A DNA stretch of 64,000 nucleotides from Rossellomorea aquimaris (GCA_020524245.1 JAIVLN010000007.1:1-64000), one strand, 5' to 3'. Shown: positions 1-8,382, counted from the stretch's first letter. The notes: generated by a model from the letters alone, not told the origin. Program-made: numbers and translations.

Positions 1-84
1 AATCTGCAAAGAGAGAGAATGCGCCAAGCGACTGGTCTACCACAGACATCCTACAGGACAATATCAGGTACCTTTCGACTTTAG
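1..84 (+). CDS. C-terminal end of an unidentified protein (partial)
   Basis: An open frame enters from the left edge and ends with TAG at 82-84. It gives 27 residues that include MRQATGLPQTSYRTISGTF. The spacing of hydrophobic and small residues resembles a recognition helix of a helix-turn-helix, but 27 residues are too few to assign a family. A terminator-like hairpin follows about 50 bases downstream, which supports a gene end here. Confidence 0.35.
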   Translation, partial: NLQRERMRQATGLPQTSYRTISGTFRL

Positions 85-135
85 AGTACAGTTATGTCTA
101 AATACTACAAAACAATCTATTGAGTGTATGAACAG

Positions 136-158
136 CAACCAATTATGGTTGTTTTTTT
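136..158 (+). terminator. Short terminator hairpin before the gene at 206
   Basis: CAACC (136-140) pairs with GGTTG (147-151) and is followed by seven T. It lies about 35 bases before the SD of the next gene, so it may end upstream transcription or act as a leader attenuator as elsewhere in the window. Confidence 0.55.
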
Positions 159-205
159 AATGCCTAAGAATATGAATTATCTTATAAACATTGGGAGGTA
201 TTAAA

Positions 206-436
206 GTGGGTGAAACTGCTAAAAAGCCAATCTGGAATATTAACATTTATCTCAGTACAGGTGGAGCGCTACAATGTAATCCAAAGCTAGAGGGAAATCT
301 TCAATCTAAGGAAGAAATTGAAGAGTTTCTAGATAAACATGGTTTTATAGATATTGTGCATAGGTCTATTTTCAATGGACATATCAAAATCATTCGGGTG
401 AATGCTTTCGAAATTCATTCCATTTTGGAACTATAA
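206..436 (+). CDS. Small conserved-looking hypothetical protein (76 aa)
   Basis: The function is not recognised. The GTG start at 206 is chosen because GGGAGG (193-198) lies seven bases upstream; an in-frame TTG at 191 has no SD. The product is soluble, slightly acidic and of mixed alpha/beta character, with no cysteines suggesting metal binding. It is followed by a terminator-like hairpin (462-500). Together with the next small gene it precedes the DNA-modification genes, but nothing shows a shared function. Confidence 0.6.
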   Translation: MGETAKKPIWNINIYLSTGGALQCNPKLEGNLQSKEEIEEFLDKHGFIDIVHRSIFNGHIKIIRVNAFEIHSILEL

Positions 437-461
437 ATCAAAGACTATTGAGAGACATATT

Positions 462-500
462 AACAACCTTCTGCCGTTCATGGTAGATAGGTTGTTTTTT
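462..500 (+). terminator. Terminator-like leader hairpin upstream of 522
   Basis: AACAACCT (462-469) pairs with AGGTTGTT (489-496) and is followed by a T run. The SD GGGAGGGAG (507-515) begins only about ten bases later. A terminator placed directly before an RBS recurs throughout the window. Confidence 0.55.
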
Positions 501-521
501 GTTTCTGGGAGGGAGAAGTAT

Positions 522-686
522 ATGGACATTATTCATGAATGGATTACAGAACAACTTTTATCAGCCCATACGGAACGTGTATACGCATTTTACTTGAGTG
601 TAGCAATTACGATTAGCGGGTTAGTTTGGTGGTCCATGGAGTGTAAAGCAAAAAAGAAAAGAGGGGGAAAGAAGTATGGCCGTTAA
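522..686 (+). CDS. Small single-pass membrane protein (54 aa)
   Basis: The ATG at 522 follows GGGAGGGAG with good spacing; longer upstream frames lack an SD. Residues about 18-38 are hydrophobic (YAFYLSVAITISGLVWW), then a strongly basic tail (KAKKKRGGKK) suggests a cytoplasmic C-terminus. The gene overlaps the start of the methyltransferase gene by 11 bases, so the two are probably translationally coupled. Function unknown. Small membrane proteins are common in plasmid operons, and no family was recognised. Confidence 0.6.
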   Translation: MDIIHEWITEQLLSAHTERVYAFYLSVAITISGLVWWSMECKAKKKRGGKKYGR

Positions 687-2058
687 ATTGGTTCGTAACA
701 TTAGAACTTCAGAGAGGAACGGAAATCCAAGAGTGTTTCTTGAGCCTCATGTACTTGAACAAGCGGGTTTTGAAGTAGGAGAAGGGGTACAGTATACCTT
801 TGTCCAAGAAGCGCTAGTAATTCAACGTGCAGAGGGTAGTAAGACAAAAGTATCCAAGAGAAAAAGAAAACACTGGCCAGAACATAGACCGTTGATTGAT
901 CACACCAATAAGGAATTAGGAAAGGTACTTCGAGTACGTGAACGCGTTGATATATTGGTTTCTGAAGGGCAGCTGGTCATTCGTCGTGAACGGTCATTTG
1001 ATTTGTGTGTTTTCGAGAATCGATTATTGGAAGGTACTAATTTAAAGAAGCTACGACTTGGGAGCTTTCCGTCTGGAGCCGGTGCCGCTACTGGAGCATT
1101 AATGGACACAGGATTTTATGAACCTGTCTTTGGCTTGGATATGTGGGATCAAGCGATCGAGACTTACAATCACAACTTCACAGATGGTTTTACCTACTGG
1201 GGAGACTTACGAAACATCCATCCAGATTATTTACCTCATTGTGATGTTGCTTGGTTAAGTCCGGAGTGCAAGGCATTCAGTGGTTTAGGTAAGTTGAATA
1301 GTGTATCAGAAGGGTTGGGACCTCATTTTGCACGTGTTGTGCTTAATAGCGGTGCGAAAGCTATCATGATAGAACAAGTCCCATCATACTTTAAATCTAC
1401 TTCCTTTCAACACCTTAAACAGCTCTTACGTCCAATATTTCCTTATTGGGAAGAAGTTGTACTGGATGCATGGGATTTTGGTTCTGTAGCGGGTAGAAAG
1501 AGAGGGTATGCTGTTGCCTTTCAAGAAGAAACAAGCTTTGCATTCCCTGAACCCCCTAAGATTCCTAACCATAAGCGAGCAACCATTAATCAAGTTATCG
1601 GGAAAGATTGGGAGACCGGTGACTGGAGAACGATTGAGAACTCTACAATGGAAGGAATCTTAAATAAGACCGGGAACAACAATTTTACACCTGATAAAAA
1701 CCCTGTTTTGGTTGACCTTAATACAAAGAGAATCTCATGTATTGTTGGAGCATACAGGCGCTATCAAGTAACGAGTAGCTATCTTAGAAACCCTGATGAT
1801 CCAAACCTCTGGCGACCATTTCGAAGTGATGAACTGTCTCGGTTTCTATCTCTTCCAGGTTGGTTTGAATTTCCGGAATTCATATCTGAATCGACAAGGA
1901 CACAACTCATTGGTCAATCCATTGATGGAGAAGTAGTACGTTCCATTGGGATTGAAGTAGCTACAGCATTAATGGAGTCTCAGATAAAGAAGCAAGTTAA
2001 GGCTAAAAACAATCCTTACCGAATACGGAACAATCAGTTAGAGTTCCGATTGGCATAA
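676..2058 (+). CDS. C5-cytosine DNA methyltransferase-like protein with AbrB-like N-terminus
   Basis: Residues about 127-300 match the order of C5-methyltransferase motifs. There is a glycine-rich SAM loop (GSFPSGAGAATG, 129-140) and an acidic D155 after the second strand. The catalytic-loop motif IV reads SPEC (195-198) instead of the usual PPC, and motif VI is EQV (233-235) in place of ENV. A basic GRKRG (273-277) stands where motif VIII (QxRxR) is expected. Residues 1-105 contain two stretches resembling AbrB/SpoVT swapped-hairpin domains, which could bind DNA. The family transfers a methyl group from SAM to cytosine C5. The altered motifs leave open a different pyrimidine modification or target base. 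SD GAGGGGGAAAG precedes the ATG. It is followed after 19 bases by a Mom-like gene, suggesting a modification cassette. Confidence 0.75.
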   Translation: MAVKLVRNIRTSERNGNPRVFLEPHVLEQAGFEVGEGVQYTFVQEALVIQRAEGSKTKVSKRKRKHWPEHRPLIDHTNKELGKVLRVRERVDILVSEGQLVIRRERSFDLCVFENRLLEGTNLKKLRLGSFPSGAGAATGALMDTGFYEPVFGLDMWDQAIETYNHNFTDGFTYWGDLRNIHPDYLPHCDVAWLSPECKAFSGLGKLNSVSEGLGPHFARVVLNSGAKAIMIEQVPSYFKSTSFQHLKQLLRPIFPYWEEVVLDAWDFGSVAGRKRGYAVAFQEETSFAFPEPPKIPNHKRATINQVIGKDWETGDWRTIENSTMEGILNKTGNNNFTPDKNPVLVDLNTKRISCIVGAYRRYQVTSSYLRNPDDPNLWRPFRSDELSRFLSLPGWFEFPEFISESTRTQLIGQSIDGEVVRSIGIEVATALMESQIKKQVKAKNNPYRIRNNQLEFRLA

Positions 2059-2077
2059 ACAGAGAGGGGAAGAGCGT

Positions 2078-2815
2078 ATGAGTGAAGGTGCTCAGTTAAT
2101 GATTGATTGGAATGACCTAAATACGGGTTGGAGTTCTTATTTCCCATGGCTCATAACATATAAGGGGGACCAGGCAATCCGAATACTCGCTGACCGTCAC
2201 TATTCAAGGCAGACAATCGGAGCAAAACAGTTCACACGACCTGGGACAAACTTAGTGTTACGAACAGCAGATGCAAAAGCAGTTTGGGTATCATGGAAGA
2301 CAAAATTCCTTCGTAAGGATGGATATAATGCTATTGAATGCACAATCTTCCGAAACGAAAGTGAACACCTCAGCAGCACACTTATTAAGACCGCTATTCA
2401 TGCTACGCTTAAAGAGTGGGGAGAACTTCCTGGAGACGGTATTATCACATACGTGGATGATCGGAAGGTCAATAGTGTTAATCCAGGTTATTGTTTCATC
2501 CGTGCCGGATTTAAAAAGGTAGGTAGGAGTTCAAAGGGCTTAGCTCTATTTCAATTAACACCAGAAAGAGCGAAACTCATGCTCGATGAATTTAGAACAG
2601 CCATAGCATTAAGCGTTGAACAGTATTTTATCAACTTTGCAATGGAATGTGGTGAATTTATGGAAGCTTATGATTCACAAGAAAAAGCAAAAGAGTTGGA
2701 AGAACACCTTTTATTACTTCATAAAGAAATGAAAAACAATCGAATGAAAGCTTGGAGTGATTATGAGTATACATTAGAGCGAGAGGATCTGGACTTTATC
2801 ATTGGTCCATATTAA
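2078..2815 (+). CDS. Mom-like DNA-modification protein (acyltransferase fold)
   Basis: The protein carries motifs I associate with the phage Mu Mom family and its plasmid relatives. These are DRHYSRQTIGAKQF near residues 39-52, CTIFRNE with a following SSTLI, and VNPGYCFIRAGFKKVGRS near residues 140-157. Mom has a GNAT-like acyltransferase fold and makes a bulky N6-adenine modification that blocks restriction enzymes. Residues after about 165 form a helical tail not expected in Mom. The gene lies 19 bases after a C5-methyltransferase-like gene, with SD GAGGGGAAG. The pair may protect plasmid DNA on entry to new hosts. The substrate and the exact modification are inferred from the family. A plain GNAT acting on another substrate is the alternative. 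Confidence 0.6.
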   Translation: MSEGAQLMIDWNDLNTGWSSYFPWLITYKGDQAIRILADRHYSRQTIGAKQFTRPGTNLVLRTADAKAVWVSWKTKFLRKDGYNAIECTIFRNESEHLSSTLIKTAIHATLKEWGELPGDGIITYVDDRKVNSVNPGYCFIRAGFKKVGRSSKGLALFQLTPERAKLMLDEFRTAIALSVEQYFINFAMECGEFMEAYDSQEKAKELEEHLLLLHKEMKNNRMKAWSDYEYTLEREDLDFIIGPY

Positions 2816-2819
2816 ATAA

Positions 2820-2853
2820 AGGGAACTGCAATGAAATGCAGTTCCCTTTTTTT
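2820..2853 (+). terminator. Strong intrinsic terminator of the modification cassette
   Basis: GGGAACTGCA (2821-2830) pairs with TGCAGTTCCC (2837-2846), a perfect ten-base stem followed by seven or more T. It starts immediately after the Mom-like stop codon. Confidence 0.9.
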
Positions 2854-2879
2854 CACTAGTATTTCACATGTACTTAATG

Positions 2880-2970
2880 TATAATTTTACCTAAATTAAT
2901 AAAACCGATGGGAAGAACCCAGCTTTTAGAATTAGACGGATTATGTCTTTTTCTATTCAGCTGGGTTTTT
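2880..2970 (+). promoter_or_regulatory. Promoter -10 and GGGA-type leader attenuator for the 2990 operon
   Basis: TATAAT lies at 2880-2885, with no convincing -35. GGGAAGAACCC spans 2910-2920. AACCCAGCT (2916-2924) pairs with AGCTGGGTT (2959-2967), followed by T5, so the CCC can pair either with the upstream GGG or with the terminator arm. A nested hairpin (AGAC/GTCT) lies inside. The SD AGGAGGG (2978-2984) follows directly. The architecture matches leaders at 20.5, 42.7, 45.1, 50.2, 55.4 and 60.2 kb. Confidence 0.65.
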
Positions 2971-2989
2971 GTTTGTTAGGAGGGATTTA

Positions 2990-3178
2990 TTGATAAACGG
3001 TCACTTTATAAAAGTATTGTTCTTGGCATTTTGGGCTTATGATGGGCTTTGTTACGCAGTTTATATGCTAGATGGAAATGTACCTATGGCAGCAAGTAGT
3101 GCCGTATGGATGATTGGTTGGGCATATATTAATCACCAAATGTTCTTCAAACATAGTAAGGATCAAACAAATAAGTAA
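2990..3178 (+). CDS. Small two-helix membrane protein (62 aa)
   Basis: TTG at 2990 is chosen because AGGAGGG ends five bases upstream. Two hydrophobic stretches (about residues 7-25 and 33-50) separated by a short polar turn suggest a hairpin membrane protein; the C-terminus is charged (KHSKDQTNK). It is the first gene after the GGGA-type leader and is followed after 15 bases by a transglycosylase gene, so it may be a small partner in cell-wall remodelling or transfer. No family was recognised. Confidence 0.6.
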   Translation: MINGHFIKVLFLAFWAYDGLCYAVYMLDGNVPMAASSAVWMIGWAYINHQMFFKHSKDQTNK

Positions 3179-3193
3179 AAAGAGGGGATTTAA

Positions 3194-3793
3194 ATGATAA
3201 GGGTAAAAACACCTATTACACTGACGATAATTGGATTAATGTTATTAATATTCTTTTTCCTTTATATATCTAGTGAAGATACTAACAGTGCACCTACTAA
3301 TAAAGAAAAGGATAAGCTGATTGCTACACTAAATGAAGCAGAGCTTCATGTGTATAAAGAAGCAGGTGAAAAATATGATGTTGACTGGGAAGTATTAGCT
3401 GCTATTCATTACAAAGAAACTAACATGGCTATGAAGACAACTTATACGCATGGAGGGGCACATGGTCCTATGCAATTAATAAAGTGTGTATGGATTGGTG
3501 TAGATTACACACCGTGTCAGCAAAATTGGCTTGCTGATATACCAATTGAGCAAACTTATAAACTTGATGTAATCGCTAAAAATGGTGGTTACGGTAAAGA
3601 TGGAAATGAGGATGGGATTGCAGACCTTCAAAACTTTGTAGACTCCGTTCATACAGCTGCTTATTACTTATCGAGTCATAAATACAGGAAAGATCCAGAG
3701 GAAGCTATATATAACTACAATGCTTCTAGAGGTTATGTTGAGGACGTACAGAGATATATGGGTTATATCCAGCAAGATTCAAAAAACTCTTGA
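3194..3793 (+). CDS. VirB1-like lytic transglycosylase, membrane anchored
   Basis: Residues 9-27 form one N-terminal membrane helix or uncleaved signal, placing the rest outside the cell. The domain begins near residue 45 (LHVYKEAGEKYDVDWEVLAA). It has the lysozyme-like catalytic Glu in HYKETNMA, followed by HGPMQL and a late NYNAS segment. This is the pattern of SLT-type muramidases that cut glycan strands. The same blocks (GGYGKDGNEDG, VHTAAYYL) occur in the large hydrolase at 11287-13353, so the two are paralogues. It probably opens peptidoglycan for the conjugation or pilus machinery. SD AGAGGGGAT precedes the ATG. Confidence 0.8.
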   Translation: MIRVKTPITLTIIGLMLLIFFFLYISSEDTNSAPTNKEKDKLIATLNEAELHVYKEAGEKYDVDWEVLAAIHYKETNMAMKTTYTHGGAHGPMQLIKCVWIGVDYTPCQQNWLADIPIEQTYKLDVIAKNGGYGKDGNEDGIADLQNFVDSVHTAAYYLSSHKYRKDPEEAIYNYNASRGYVEDVQRYMGYIQQDSKNS

Positions 3794-3807
3794 TAAGGGG
3801 CGATAGA

Positions 3808-4452
3808 ATGACTTTTGATTATAGTGTCGATAAATGGTTTAAAGAGATTCCAAAGTTAAAACAGATGCAATGGGTCCCGGACTTAGAAGACAGGTTGTTG
3901 GAGTATTTCATTAGAGTCAAAGAAGAAAATAAGAATCTCTCCGAATGGCAACATGAGATGAAGGCAAGTGATGATGATATACAAGCATATAGTAGAAGAA
4001 TAGATATGCCATGTGGTGATTTTTTTCATATTAACTGGAACATAACAAAATTACTACAAATTATTAAAACAGAGAAGATTAAACCAGAGTTATTATCAAC
4101 ATCTTTTCTAATGAATTTTGTTGATGTTAAAAAACTTGATCCTGAGTATATACAAGTTGCGAAACATAATAAAAAACCCGTCATTACTTTGATTTACGAA
4201 CCAACGCAACAACCCACTCCCGTTGATGGTAATCATCGTATTGCAGGTCATTATGAATCGGTTTTGTTAAAAAAGAAGGACAGACCTATTCGTACATTTA
4301 TTTTAAATGAGCAAGTTTATAAAAATGCTTTCTTAACTGGTTTAGATCAAGCACTCTATAATATACATCGCAATTTAATGACTATTCATAATCTTTACAA
4401 CGAAAATAAGATGGACATTGGAATTTTAGAAAGAGAACTTGTGAAAGTTTAA
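3808..4452 (+). CDS. ParB/sulfiredoxin-fold domain protein
   Basis: The ATG at 3808 follows AAGGGGCGAT; an upstream in-frame TTG at 3790 overlaps the previous gene and lacks an SD. Around residues 118-148 the segment PVITLIYEPTQQPTPVDG then NHRIAGH resembles the ParB/Srx nucleotide-binding motif, where a substrate-binding strand is followed by DGxHR. The flanks are helical and unassigned. Classical ParB proteins bind and hydrolyse CTP and load on centromeres, but this protein lacks a visible HTH and may instead be one of the many accessory ParB-like proteins of plasmids and phages. No cognate ParA is adjacent. Confidence 0.55.
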   Translation: MTFDYSVDKWFKEIPKLKQMQWVPDLEDRLLEYFIRVKEENKNLSEWQHEMKASDDDIQAYSRRIDMPCGDFFHINWNITKLLQIIKTEKIKPELLSTSFLMNFVDVKKLDPEYIQVAKHNKKPVITLIYEPTQQPTPVDGNHRIAGHYESVLLKKKDRPIRTFILNEQVYKNAFLTGLDQALYNIHRNLMTIHNLYNENKMDIGILERELVKV

Positions 4453-4476
4453 TAAAATTTAAGCTGGTAAGTTATA

Positions 4477-4500
4477 AAAGACCTTAATGGTCTTTTTTAC
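4477..4500 (+). terminator. Terminator after the 2990-4452 operon
   Basis: AAAGACC (4477-4483) pairs with GGTCTTT (4489-4495), followed by T. It ends the transcription unit opened at 2880. Confidence 0.75.
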
Positions 4501-4580
4501 TTTTTAAAGGAGATCAATAGTTTTTGTATAAGTAATAGAAGTAAAGTTCCTTTTTATTATTTTTAAGGAGGCACTAGATA

Positions 4581-4796
4581 ATGACGTCTAATTGGCTATA
4601 TAACAACGAAGTCAAACTCTCAATGATTGAAGTAAATGAACAACCGTTTATTGTTTATATTAAAACAGTAAGTAAATTAAGAGTTGTAATGGTGGAACAT
4701 GCAAAAACCTCTAAACGTGCTTTCCCTGACCACTCTATGAATGACTTAAAACCAGATGATATTGTCAGAACGTTAGCTCAAGAATTACTCCAGTAA
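4581..4796 (+). CDS. Hypothetical protein (71 aa)
   Basis: SD AAGGAGG (4565-4571) and an ATG with good spacing support the call. The product is small and soluble, predicted as a few beta strands followed by a C-terminal helix (DIVRTLAQELLQ). No motif or family is recognised. It lies 23 bases before the next gene and probably shares its transcript. Confidence 0.6.
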   Translation: MTSNWLYNNEVKLSMIEVNEQPFIVYIKTVSKLRVVMVEHAKTSKRAFPDHSMNDLKPDDIVRTLAQELLQ

Positions 4797-4819
4797 CCTA
4801 AATGAAAAGAGGTATTTTT

Positions 4820-5449
4820 ATGTCTATGTTTCTATTATTAGGGGATAATGACCCACATCTTCCAAAATTAATGTTACATGCCTTTGCAAATTTTTCACCT
4901 GCTTATCTATCAACAGTAAAAGAAAACGATAAGAAGTATGTGAAGTTAAAGGGAAAAGATGATCGTACATGGACTAAAGAATCCTTACTAAGCAATTTAG
5001 AGAGTCATCTTGGTAAAAGGGTATGCTTGTATAGTGACTTTGAAAAATACTTCCTTAAAGAATCCATCTTCTCAAGTGTCCGGCTTATAGATGAAGAATG
5101 GATAATGTTATTTGAGGTAGATTCACATACCTATCGTGATGATGAACATTTTAAAGAGAATCCTTTAGATGTTGCTAAAGTAAACCTGGATGAAATAAGT
5201 GAAGACTTACAGGAACGATATAGTGACTTCCTTGAAGTAATAGAGCGTCTAGAACATATATTTGAAAAAGGATCAGAACTCGAAACAAATATTGAACTTA
5301 ACTGGAACGAAATACAATATTTGCGAAGTTTAATTTATGAAAAGCTCGATAACATTTCCTCTAAACCGGATGTTGAGATTCTTAATTCCGCAATGGAAAA
5401 GCTTGGTGGATTAGCGGTGAAGACTCGTAGAGAAATGGAAGAGGTATGA
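4820..5449 (+). CDS. Hypothetical acidic protein (209 aa)
   Basis: The ATG at 4820 is preferred over 4802 because AAGAGG (4808-4813) lies upstream of it. The first 100 residues look alpha/beta, and residues 115-205 are mostly helical and acidic with coiled-coil character (LDEISEDLQERYSDFLEV). No membrane segment, signal peptide or known motif is visible. A weak hairpin (ACCCATTTGCTAATGGGT, 5457-5474) follows the stop. Confidence 0.55.
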   Translation: MSMFLLLGDNDPHLPKLMLHAFANFSPAYLSTVKENDKKYVKLKGKDDRTWTKESLLSNLESHLGKRVCLYSDFEKYFLKESIFSSVRLIDEEWIMLFEVDSHTYRDDEHFKENPLDVAKVNLDEISEDLQERYSDFLEVIERLEHIFEKGSELETNIELNWNEIQYLRSLIYEKLDNISSKPDVEILNSAMEKLGGLAVKTRREMEEV

Positions 5450-5575
5450 CAGAAATAACCCATTTGCTAATGGGTGCAAAATAACTTCATATAATATAGA
5501 TTATGTGTTTTTATTTTAATTTAGAACGTACGTTTGGTAATATATACATATATATTTATCCATTCGAGGTGATTT

Positions 5576-6163
5576 ATGAAGATATCATTAGAGGAAGTTT
5601 ATTGGTCCGGAGATTGGTGGCAAAAATTTATTTTCAATATTGGAATTTTAATACTATTTAGTGCTTTAAGTAGTTTATTTTACATTAGTGACAAAGGTGA
5701 TATCACCTTTGTTGTCGGGTATATTCAATTATCTTTATGGTCATATTCATTTATATTTTCTTTAATTGTCATACGACATATCAGGAAAAACTTTAAAAAA
5801 TATTTCAGATTTGTTGAAACTTATATCATCGTAATAGTATTAATTGTTTCTTTTTTTATAGATAAAATTATTAACACTAATTCCCTAGACATAATACTTT
5901 ATACAGCAATTATTTTACCTTTAGTTATTTCTGCCGTAAGATTAATAGCTATTATTCTAGGAAACCAAGACAAAAAACTAACAAGTAACTGGACTGTTGG
6001 ATTACTTGTACTTTCTCTCGCAGTAACTGTTGTAAGTATTTTGAGTCATAATATATTTGATACCTTTAATGCCACTGTAACCACTAACACTATACCCATT
6101 ACATTTTTATCTTTCTCAATAATACTATTGACGTATGCTCTTGAATATAAAAACAAAAATTAG
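5576..6163 (+). CDS. Polytopic membrane protein (195 aa)
   Basis: SD GAGGTGA precedes the ATG. Five or six hydrophobic helices alternate with short basic loops (for example RHIRKNFKKYFR and NQDKKLTSN), typical of an integral cytoplasmic-membrane protein. It is very A+T rich and has no family signature I recognise. The N-terminal WSGDWWQKF segment is amphipathic. It stands alone between hypothetical genes and the recombinase, so context gives no functional hint. Confidence 0.55.
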   Translation: MKISLEEVYWSGDWWQKFIFNIGILILFSALSSLFYISDKGDITFVVGYIQLSLWSYSFIFSLIVIRHIRKNFKKYFRFVETYIIVIVLIVSFFIDKIINTNSLDIILYTAIILPLVISAVRLIAIILGNQDKKLTSNWTVGLLVLSLAVTVVSILSHNIFDTFNATVTTNTIPITFLSFSIILLTYALEYKNKN

Positions 6164-6241
6164 CAAGGTTCTTCACAATGAACATTTTTTATGAAGTTAT
6201 TCGACAAAGATTGATAGTAACTAATTATTGGAGGCTACCTA

Positions 6242-7393
6242 ATGAGCAAAACAACATCTGAGCAAGACCGGGAATACTTATTAACGCACATGGAGTGCCT
6301 TCCCTGGTACGCACAAAAGTTTATACGTCAAAAGTTAAGAAAGCTCTCTCCTTCTACTCTTCTAGGGTACTCTAATGATTATGAGGATTTTTTCACTTGG
6401 ATTTTACAAGATGGTGGTTTCGGTAGCTGGGATAAAATTGCAGACATCCCCTTATCTGTTCTTGAAAGACTTAGGAATGAGGATATTGAAGAAACATTTC
6501 TAAATCATATTAATGAGATCCATCGTAAACGATTAGAAAGTATGAAGAATAAGACAAAACTAAAAGTCCAAGACATGAAGAAAACAACTACCAATAGAAA
6601 AATTTCTTCTTTACGTGCTTTATTTTATTGGCTTTCTAATATTGCAGAAGATGATGACTTAAATCCATTGTTAAAAAGAAATGTAATGGCTAAAATTGAG
6701 TTAAATCCTATAAAACTAGATACTGAGACTAAGGGAAATGCCTTAATTGGTAAGATTCTCATCGGTTCTGAAATTGATGCATTTCAAGACTTTGTTGCAG
6801 ATGGATATGGAAAGTTAGACCTCCCAACCCTTGCACTTAAAAAGTATGAACACAATAAGGAAAGAGATATAGCTATTATTTCATTAATTCTTTCATCTGG
6901 ACTACGAATTGCTGAAGTCTCTAATTTAGATATTAACGATATTGACCTTGTAAAAATGAAAGCTTTTGTAATTCGTAAAGGACAAAAAGAAAATTATGTC
7001 CCTTACTCCTCCTTTGCGAAGGAACCGCTTCTTGATTATCTTAACATTCGTAAAGATCGTTATAACGCTAGCAAAAGTGAACCTGCTCTCTTCCTTTCAA
7101 ATCAACACCAATATGAAGGCAGAAGAATGACTAAACGAGCTATGCAATTAATGATTGAAAAATATGGTAAATCATTTGGTAAGCCATTTCTATCCGCTCA
7201 TAAATTACGCCATTCAATGGCCACAAGACATTATGATATAAATCGAAATGTGATAAGTCTAAAGAAGCAACTTGGTCATGAATCACTAGAAACCACCAAT
7301 ATATATACTCATGTACATTCCGATCAACAAAGACATGAATTAGAGAATGCGGAATCAAAAATAGTCTACAAAAATGAAGACACCGGTGTATAA
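6242..7393 (+). CDS. XerS-like tyrosine recombinase
   Basis: The 383-residue protein has the layout of the single-recombinase XerS family of Gram-positive cocci. There is a long N-terminal core-binding region (PWYAQKFIRQKLRKLSPSTL, DIPLSVLERL) and a C-terminal catalytic domain. The catalytic set is complete: R222 (SSGLRIAE), K246, H320 and R323 (HKLRH), H346 (LGHES) and nucleophile Y355 (NIYTHV). Such enzymes resolve chromosome or plasmid dimers at dif-like sites, or integrate mobile elements. On a large plasmid, dimer resolution is the likely role. SD TTGGAGG precedes the ATG. I could not identify a dif-like site nearby with confidence. Confidence 0.85.
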   Translation: MSKTTSEQDREYLLTHMECLPWYAQKFIRQKLRKLSPSTLLGYSNDYEDFFTWILQDGGFGSWDKIADIPLSVLERLRNEDIEETFLNHINEIHRKRLESMKNKTKLKVQDMKKTTTNRKISSLRALFYWLSNIAEDDDLNPLLKRNVMAKIELNPIKLDTETKGNALIGKILIGSEIDAFQDFVADGYGKLDLPTLALKKYEHNKERDIAIISLILSSGLRIAEVSNLDINDIDLVKMKAFVIRKGQKENYVPYSSFAKEPLLDYLNIRKDRYNASKSEPALFLSNQHQYEGRRMTKRAMQLMIEKYGKSFGKPFLSAHKLRHSMATRHYDINRNVISLKKQLGHESLETTNIYTHVHSDQQRHELENAESKIVYKNEDTGV

Positions 7394-7406
7394 TACCCGG
7401 TGTCTT
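7379..7406. terminator. Convergent terminator hairpin
   Basis: GACACCGG (7379-7386) pairs with CCGGTGTC (7397-7404). It overlaps the end of the recombinase gene and touches the end of the opposing gene, so it probably serves both strands. The T tract is poor. Confidence 0.55.
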
Positions 7407-8325
7407 AAGACTTTATACCTTCTAGCCATTCCATTGCATTGGTAGTAAACTGATCGCTTTTTAAATCTTCAACCTCTTGTTCAGTAAATCTATAGTGGGT
7501 TCCGTCTATCAAGCGGTTTGAGTATTGATGTTTTAAGAATTTGAAATAGAATCTTTTAGTATCAAATGTTTCCCAGGTATGCACAATTTCCGTATTATCA
7601 CCTAACTCTTCTTTTATTCTTCTAATCTTTTCATTCAACGGAAGAGTATAAGTAAAAGTAAATTTATAATGTCCAGATGGATAAAGCCTTATGAGAATAA
7701 CATGTCCATTTTTAGGTTGATCTTTCTGCTTCTTTTCTAGTTCTCTTTCCTGTTCTAATTTCTTTTCTGCTTCTATTTGCTCTTCATTTTGTTTTTTCAT
7801 CTTAGCATTATAATCATCAATTTCTTCTTGGGTGGTATTCTCAGCAAAGTGTCTAAGTTCTTTGGATAATTCTAAGATATCGTTTTTAGACCACATCTGG
7901 CCTTTGTTATTCCAGGAATTTGTGAGAACAGTTATTCCGATTTCCCCTTCTCTTCTTCTCATTGGACTTAGTTCCACTGTTCCCATATGCGGATAGTCTA
8001 AAGGCTTATTATAACCGTAAGATTCAGCTAACTTATCGTACAAACTTCTAGACCGCTCTTTGCATTCTGATAATGCTGCGTATAAGTGAGAAACATCTAT
8101 GCCCTGCTTATTAAGAACGATCTTGTTTCTTCTAGTTAAATCTTCAACTAAGTCGACTACGTATTCAGGATCAAAACTCAAGTCATTGCTTATTTTTTCA
8201 ATTAGGTGTTCCGAACTTACTTCAGATTTTGCTGCGTTTAATAATCCATTAACCAATATAAACTCATCGTTGGTTAAATCATATTTCCTGTATTGTGTAT
8301 TTAATAACTCTTGTATTGGAATCAA
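7405..8325 (-). CDS. Hypothetical protein with possible GIY-YIG/T5orf172-like C-terminus
   Basis: The TTG at 8325 is chosen because AGGAGG lies about ten bases upstream; the longer frame to 8355 would encode that SD. Residues 1-100 look like a small helical, possibly winged, domain. Residues 180-215 are a highly charged coiled coil. The last 85 residues (GHVILIRLYPSGHYKF, then HTWETFDTKRFYFKFLKHQY) resemble the fold order of T5orf172/GIY-YIG nuclease domains. The Tyr and catalytic Arg/Glu positions are not clearly preserved, so it could be a non-catalytic DNA-binding version. The assignment is tentative. Confidence 0.5.
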   Translation of the reverse strand: MIPIQELLNTQYRKYDLTNDEFILVNGLLNAAKSEVSSEHLIEKISNDLSFDPEYVVDLVEDLTRRNKIVLNKQGIDVSHLYAALSECKERSRSLYDKLAESYGYNKPLDYPHMGTVELSPMRRREGEIGITVLTNSWNNKGQMWSKNDILELSKELRHFAENTTQEEIDDYNAKMKKQNEEQIEAEKKLEQERELEKKQKDQPKNGHVILIRLYPSGHYKFTFTYTLPLNEKIRRIKEELGDNTEIVHTWETFDTKRFYFKFLKHQYSNRLIDGTHYRFTEQEVEDLKSDQFTTNAMEWLEGIKS

Positions 8326-8382
8326 TTCTGCATATCCTCCTACTATAATTTTCAACCTATTTTAACATGATACCAACACGAA

